Position numbers and translations under genes: made by a program. Source: Ferrimonas marina (GTDB lineage Bacteria > Pseudomonadota > Gammaproteobacteria > Enterobacterales > Shewanellaceae). Taken from it: a stretch of DNA of 64,000 nucleotides. Position 1 is the first letter of the stretch. Every line of letters begins with the position of its first letter. Of this stretch, positions 61,545 to 64,000 are shown one piece after another. The notes under the pieces are model-generated. The model saw nothing but the letters and a program-made list of their open reading frames with translations, was not told where the DNA came from and did not search any database. Location of the stretch: contig NZ_FQXG01000005.1 of assembly GCF_900129905.1 (NCBI RefSeq), positions 115,594 through 179,593 of the forward strand, in the 5' to 3' direction.

Positions 61545-63167
61545 CTACTGGGCGATGATGTACATGTTCTTGGTGTAGATGGTGTCTTCGACGTTGTTCA
61601 TCGGGTAGCCGCCCACGTGGGGCTTCACCAGACGGGTCACCACCTGCTCGTACACCGGGATGATCGGCATCTCTTCAACGATGATGCGCTCGGCCCGGGC
61701 GTAGTACTCGGCACGCTCCTCGTCGTCAGCGATCATCCGCGAGGCGTTCATGATCGCGTCGTACTCCTCGTTGTGCCATTTGCCCTTGTTCTGGCCATGG
61801 TTGGACAACAGGATGTCGAGCATGGTGGAGGCGTCGTTGTAGTCGCCAACCCAACCGGCACGGGCCATCTCGAAGCGCCCCTGGTTACGGGTGTCGAGGA
61901 AGGTCTTCCACTCCTGGTTCTCCAGGCGAACGCGCACACCCAACGGCTTCCACAGCTGGGACACCACGATGGCGATCTTCTTATGGTTCTCGTTGGTGTT
62001 GTACAGCAGGTTGATGGTCAGCGGCTTGTCCGGACCGTAGCCCGCCTCGGCCATCAGCTGCTTGGCCTTCTCCAGACGCTGCTCAGAGGTCCAGTTGGCG
62101 TACTCCACCTCCGGCGGGTTGTAGCCGGCCACCGACTGCGGGGTGAAGGTGAAGGCGGGGCGTTGACCCTGGCCCAACACGTAAGTGGTGATCTTGTCGC
62201 GCTCGACTGCCAGAGACAGCGCCTTACGTACCCGCTTGTCGTCAAACGGCGGCACCTTGGTGTTGAACTCGTAGTAGTAGGCACCCAGGTACGGGGTGAT
62301 GCGGATGTCGTTGGGCAGGTCGCGCTGCAGTGAGCGGAAGTGCTCCAGCGGCACCGAGGCGGTCATGTCCAGCTCACCGGCCTTGTAGCGGGCCAGTTCG
62401 GTGTTGGCGGACTCGATCGCCATGTAGGTGACCTTGTTGATGGTGGTGTTGTCGTTGTCCCAGTACTTGGGATTGCGCTTAAGCACGATGCGCTCGTTCA
62501 CCACCCAGTGCTCCAGTACATAGGCACCGTTGCTCACCATGTTGCCCGGGCGGGTCCAGCGATCGCCCAAGGAGGTCACCACGTGCTTTGGCACTGGGTA
62601 GGTGTTCTGGTGGGCCAGCATCTTCACAAAGTAAGGCACCGGTTGCTCCAGGGTCACCTCGAAGGTGCGATCGTTGACCGCGCGCACACCCAGCTCTTCC
62701 GGGGCTTTTTTACCACGGATGATGTCGGCGGCGTTGGCGACGGTGGCGATCTCCTGGTACCAGGCGTAACGGGAGGCGGTTTCCGGATCCACCGCACGGC
62801 GGAAAGCGAAGACGAAGTCTTCGGCGGTTACCGGGTGGCCGTCGGACCACAGGATCCCTTCACGCAGGTGGAAGGTGAAGGTGCGGTTGTCTTCGCTGAT
62901 GTCCCAATGGGTCGCCTGGGCGGGAATGGTGTTGCCGTAGTCGTCCTGCTGCACCAGGCCTTCGAACAGGTCCTTGGTGATGGCAGAGCCGGTGGTGCCT
63001 TCCACTTTCTGCGGATCCAACGAAGCCGGCTCCGAGCCATTGCCCTTCACCAACTCCTGAACCGCTGCCAGTTTTACCCCTTCAGGTACCCCACTTGCCT
63101 GCGCCACTGGCATCAACGATGCCAACGCTAAGCTGAGCCCCACGGCTTTGATTATGTTTTTTGCCAT
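61545..63167 (-). CDS. oppA: Periplasmic oligopeptide-binding protein OppA
   Basis: A 540-residue solute-binding protein with a Sec signal (AVGLSLALASLMPVAQA) and no lipobox, as expected for a Gram-negative periplasmic OppA. Family features are EPASLDPQKVEGTTGSAI, LREGILWSDGHPVTAEDFVF, MVSNGAYVLEHWVVNERI and RAGWVGDYNDASTMLDIL. It captures peptides for OppBCDF, used as nutrients or for cell-wall peptide recycling. As first gene of the operon it should be made in excess. Confidence 0.95.
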   Translation of the reverse strand: MAKNIIKAVGLSLALASLMPVAQASGVPEGVKLAAVQELVKGNGSEPASLDPQKVEGTTGSAITKDLFEGLVQQDDYGNTIPAQATHWDISEDNRTFTFHLREGILWSDGHPVTAEDFVFAFRRAVDPETASRYAWYQEIATVANAADIIRGKKAPEELGVRAVNDRTFEVTLEQPVPYFVKMLAHQNTYPVPKHVVTSLGDRWTRPGNMVSNGAYVLEHWVVNERIVLKRNPKYWDNDNTTINKVTYMAIESANTELARYKAGELDMTASVPLEHFRSLQRDLPNDIRITPYLGAYYYEFNTKVPPFDDKRVRKALSLAVERDKITTYVLGQGQRPAFTFTPQSVAGYNPPEVEYANWTSEQRLEKAKQLMAEAGYGPDKPLTINLLYNTNENHKKIAIVVSQLWKPLGVRVRLENQEWKTFLDTRNQGRFEMARAGWVGDYNDASTMLDILLSNHGQNKGKWHNEEYDAIMNASRMIADDEERAEYYARAERIIVEEMPIIPVYEQVVTRLVKPHVGGYPMNNVEDTIYTKNMYIIAQ

Positions 63168-63454
63168 GTACAGCGTGCCCCCTGGTCCTACTCACTGTTT
63201 TCTTAACTTCCAAGTACCCGTTCTAGCTTTGATAACGACGGGTTAAGATTTTGTTAATTGTTATTTTGGTAGCGTGAAATGCGCCCAAAGTCGGCTTCAG
63301 AATAACAAAATTTCAATGTGGATAAAGAGGGGGTCACATTGCTCTTCTTTATGAGCAACGTTGAATAACAATATAATCCTTGCCGCGACAGGGCTTTCCA
63401 CCAGATTTTTGCCCAGAAAAAAGTTGATCAATCTCACGCATGGGCGTAGTGGGG
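63168..63454 (-). promoter_or_regulatory. Gene-free upstream region of oppA
   Basis: An AT-rich region that should hold the opp promoter. TTGCTC-(8)-GAGCAA (about 63339-63359) is an inverted repeat. A TATATT on the minus strand near 63372 is a possible -10 box without a clear partner. No ORF is convincing. Confidence 0.3.
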
Positions 63455-63491
63455 TCAAAAATAAAAACGCCACACTGGGGGCAGTGTGGCG
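63455..63491 (-). terminator. Terminator of yjbQ
   Basis: CGCCACACTG-GGGG-CAGTGTGGCG, a perfect ten-pair stem, followed on the minus strand by TTTTTATTTTT. Confidence 0.92.
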
Positions 63492-63518
63492 AGATCATCG
63501 GCAAAGACAGCACTCTTG

Positions 63519-63950
63519 TCAGTTGAAGTCACCCTGCAGGGTGGCCACCAGATGGCGGCTGCCACCCTGGTCTCGGTGCTCACCCAGGTAGATCCCCTGC
63601 CAGGTGCCCAGCTGCAGTCGCCCCTGCCCTACCGGCAGTATCAGGCTGTTTCCGAGCAGGCTGGCCTTCAGGTGCGCCGGCATATCGTCCGGCCCCTCGT
63701 AGGTGTGACGGTAGTGGGCAGCCCCTTCCGGCACCATCACATTGAAATGGGATTCGAAGTCGGTCCGTACCGTGGGATCGGCGTTCTCGTTGAGGGTCAA
63801 GGAAGCGGAGGTGTGCTGGATGAACAACTGCAGCAAGCCGACCCGACAGCGGGCCAGCTCCGGTAGCTGTTTGAGGATCTCGTCGGTCACCAGGTGAAAG
63901 CCCCGTGGGCGGGCCTTCAGGGAAAAGGAACGTTGCAGCCAATCTGACAT
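63519..63950 (-). CDS. yjbQ: YjbQ family protein (secondary thiamine-phosphate synthase enzyme family)
   Basis: A 143-residue protein of the UPF0047/YjbQ family. Conserved parts are [51 protein letters not shown] (quoted as span), [17 protein letters not shown]. The His/Asp/Glu set binds a metal; some members show weak thiamine-phosphate synthase activity, but the cellular role is unclear. GGAG lies 5-6 bases before the ATG. A heptanucleotide tandem repeat starts 14 bases upstream of its start. Confidence 0.92.
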   Translation of the reverse strand: MSDWLQRSFSLKARPRGFHLVTDEILKQLPELARCRVGLLQLFIQHTSASLTLNENADPTVRTDFESHFNVMVPEGAAHYRHTYEGPDDMPAHLKASLLGNSLILPVGQGRLQLGTWQGIYLGEHRDQGGSRHLVATLQGDFN

Positions 63951-63963
63951 GAAGTCTCCTTGC

Positions 63964-64000
63964 GGTGCTAGGTGCTAGGTGCTAGGTGCTAGGTGCTAGG
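63964..64000. repeat. Heptanucleotide tandem repeat (GGTGCTA)n, running off the window
   Basis: Five perfect tandem copies of GGTGCTA plus GG occupy the last bases of the window, immediately upstream of yjbQ. Each unit overlaps a CTAG and lacks spacer sequence, so it is a simple repeat, not a CRISPR. Its full length is unknown. Confidence 0.9.

Noticed and set aside
60312..62333. 673-codon plus-strand ORF across oppB and oppA
   Set aside because: It is antisense to two well-supported transporter genes and reads as low-complexity His/Gln/Val-rich sequence.
63964..64000. Possible CRISPR array at the right edge
   Set aside because: Units are seven bases long and directly adjacent with no spacers; no cas genes are present.

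Overview
The window looks like chromosomal DNA of a GC-rich marine gammaproteobacterium close to Ferrimonas or Shewanella. The evidence is the housekeeping gene order (folB-folK-uppP, plsY, tsaD, rpsU-yqeY-dnaG-rpoD; parC-parE-yqiA-cpdA-yqiB-nudF-tolC), several lineage-typical small families, and above all a multiheme cytochrome region of the Shewanella/Ferrimonas type. The genus is an inference; no rRNA or tRNA gene was seen.

Positions 1-5100 hold the 5' end of an M3-peptidase lipoprotein, a YaiI protein, a Crp/Fnr-like regulator divergent from an odd stand-alone piece of a molybdopterin oxidoreductase, a catalase preceded by a tiny leader ORF, a YggL-like protein and a small membrane protein.

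Positions 5200-19060 form a respiratory region. Four consecutive OmcA/MtrC-family lipoprotein cytochromes, each with its own terminator, have nine CXXCH motifs rather than the ten of the family name. Upstream lies a leftward nrfBCD-like operon without nrfA, led by a 60-residue membrane protein and followed by a small tetraheme cytochrome; a LysR-type regulator is divergent from it. A plausible reading is electron flow from menaquinol through NrfD/C/B and the small tetraheme carrier towards cell-surface cytochromes, but no MtrA/MtrB-type outer-membrane conduit lies in the window.

Positions 19400-21620 carry a two-gene cassette: an EACC1-like small protein and a membrane-anchored caspase-like protease with C-terminal Sel1/TPR repeats. 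It resembles predicted bacterial conflict or cell-death systems. A CDF metal transporter follows.

Positions 22700-31950 hold folate and phospholipid genes and the macromolecular-synthesis operon. A dispersed, hairpin-rich repeat of about 265 bp occurs at 22752-23016 and, inverted, at 31290-31554, with degenerate pieces to 31834.

Positions 31950-49690 hold a crotonase, a REC/CheC-like protein with a diguanylate cyclase and an acetyltransferase, RraB, PlsC, a chloramphenicol-acetyltransferase-like protein, the parE-parC operon interrupted by a PQQ-type sugar dehydrogenase gene, the yqiA-to-nudF group, TolC, and envelope proteins including a PCu(A)C copper chaperone with a natural seven-histidine tail.

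Positions 49740-64000 hold a second crotonase, a PspC-like protein pair, DusA, aldose 1-epimerase, PurC, an acidic-repeat lipoprotein, YdcH, an acetyltransferase, a complete oppABCDF operon, YjbQ, and a heptanucleotide tandem repeat running off the right edge.
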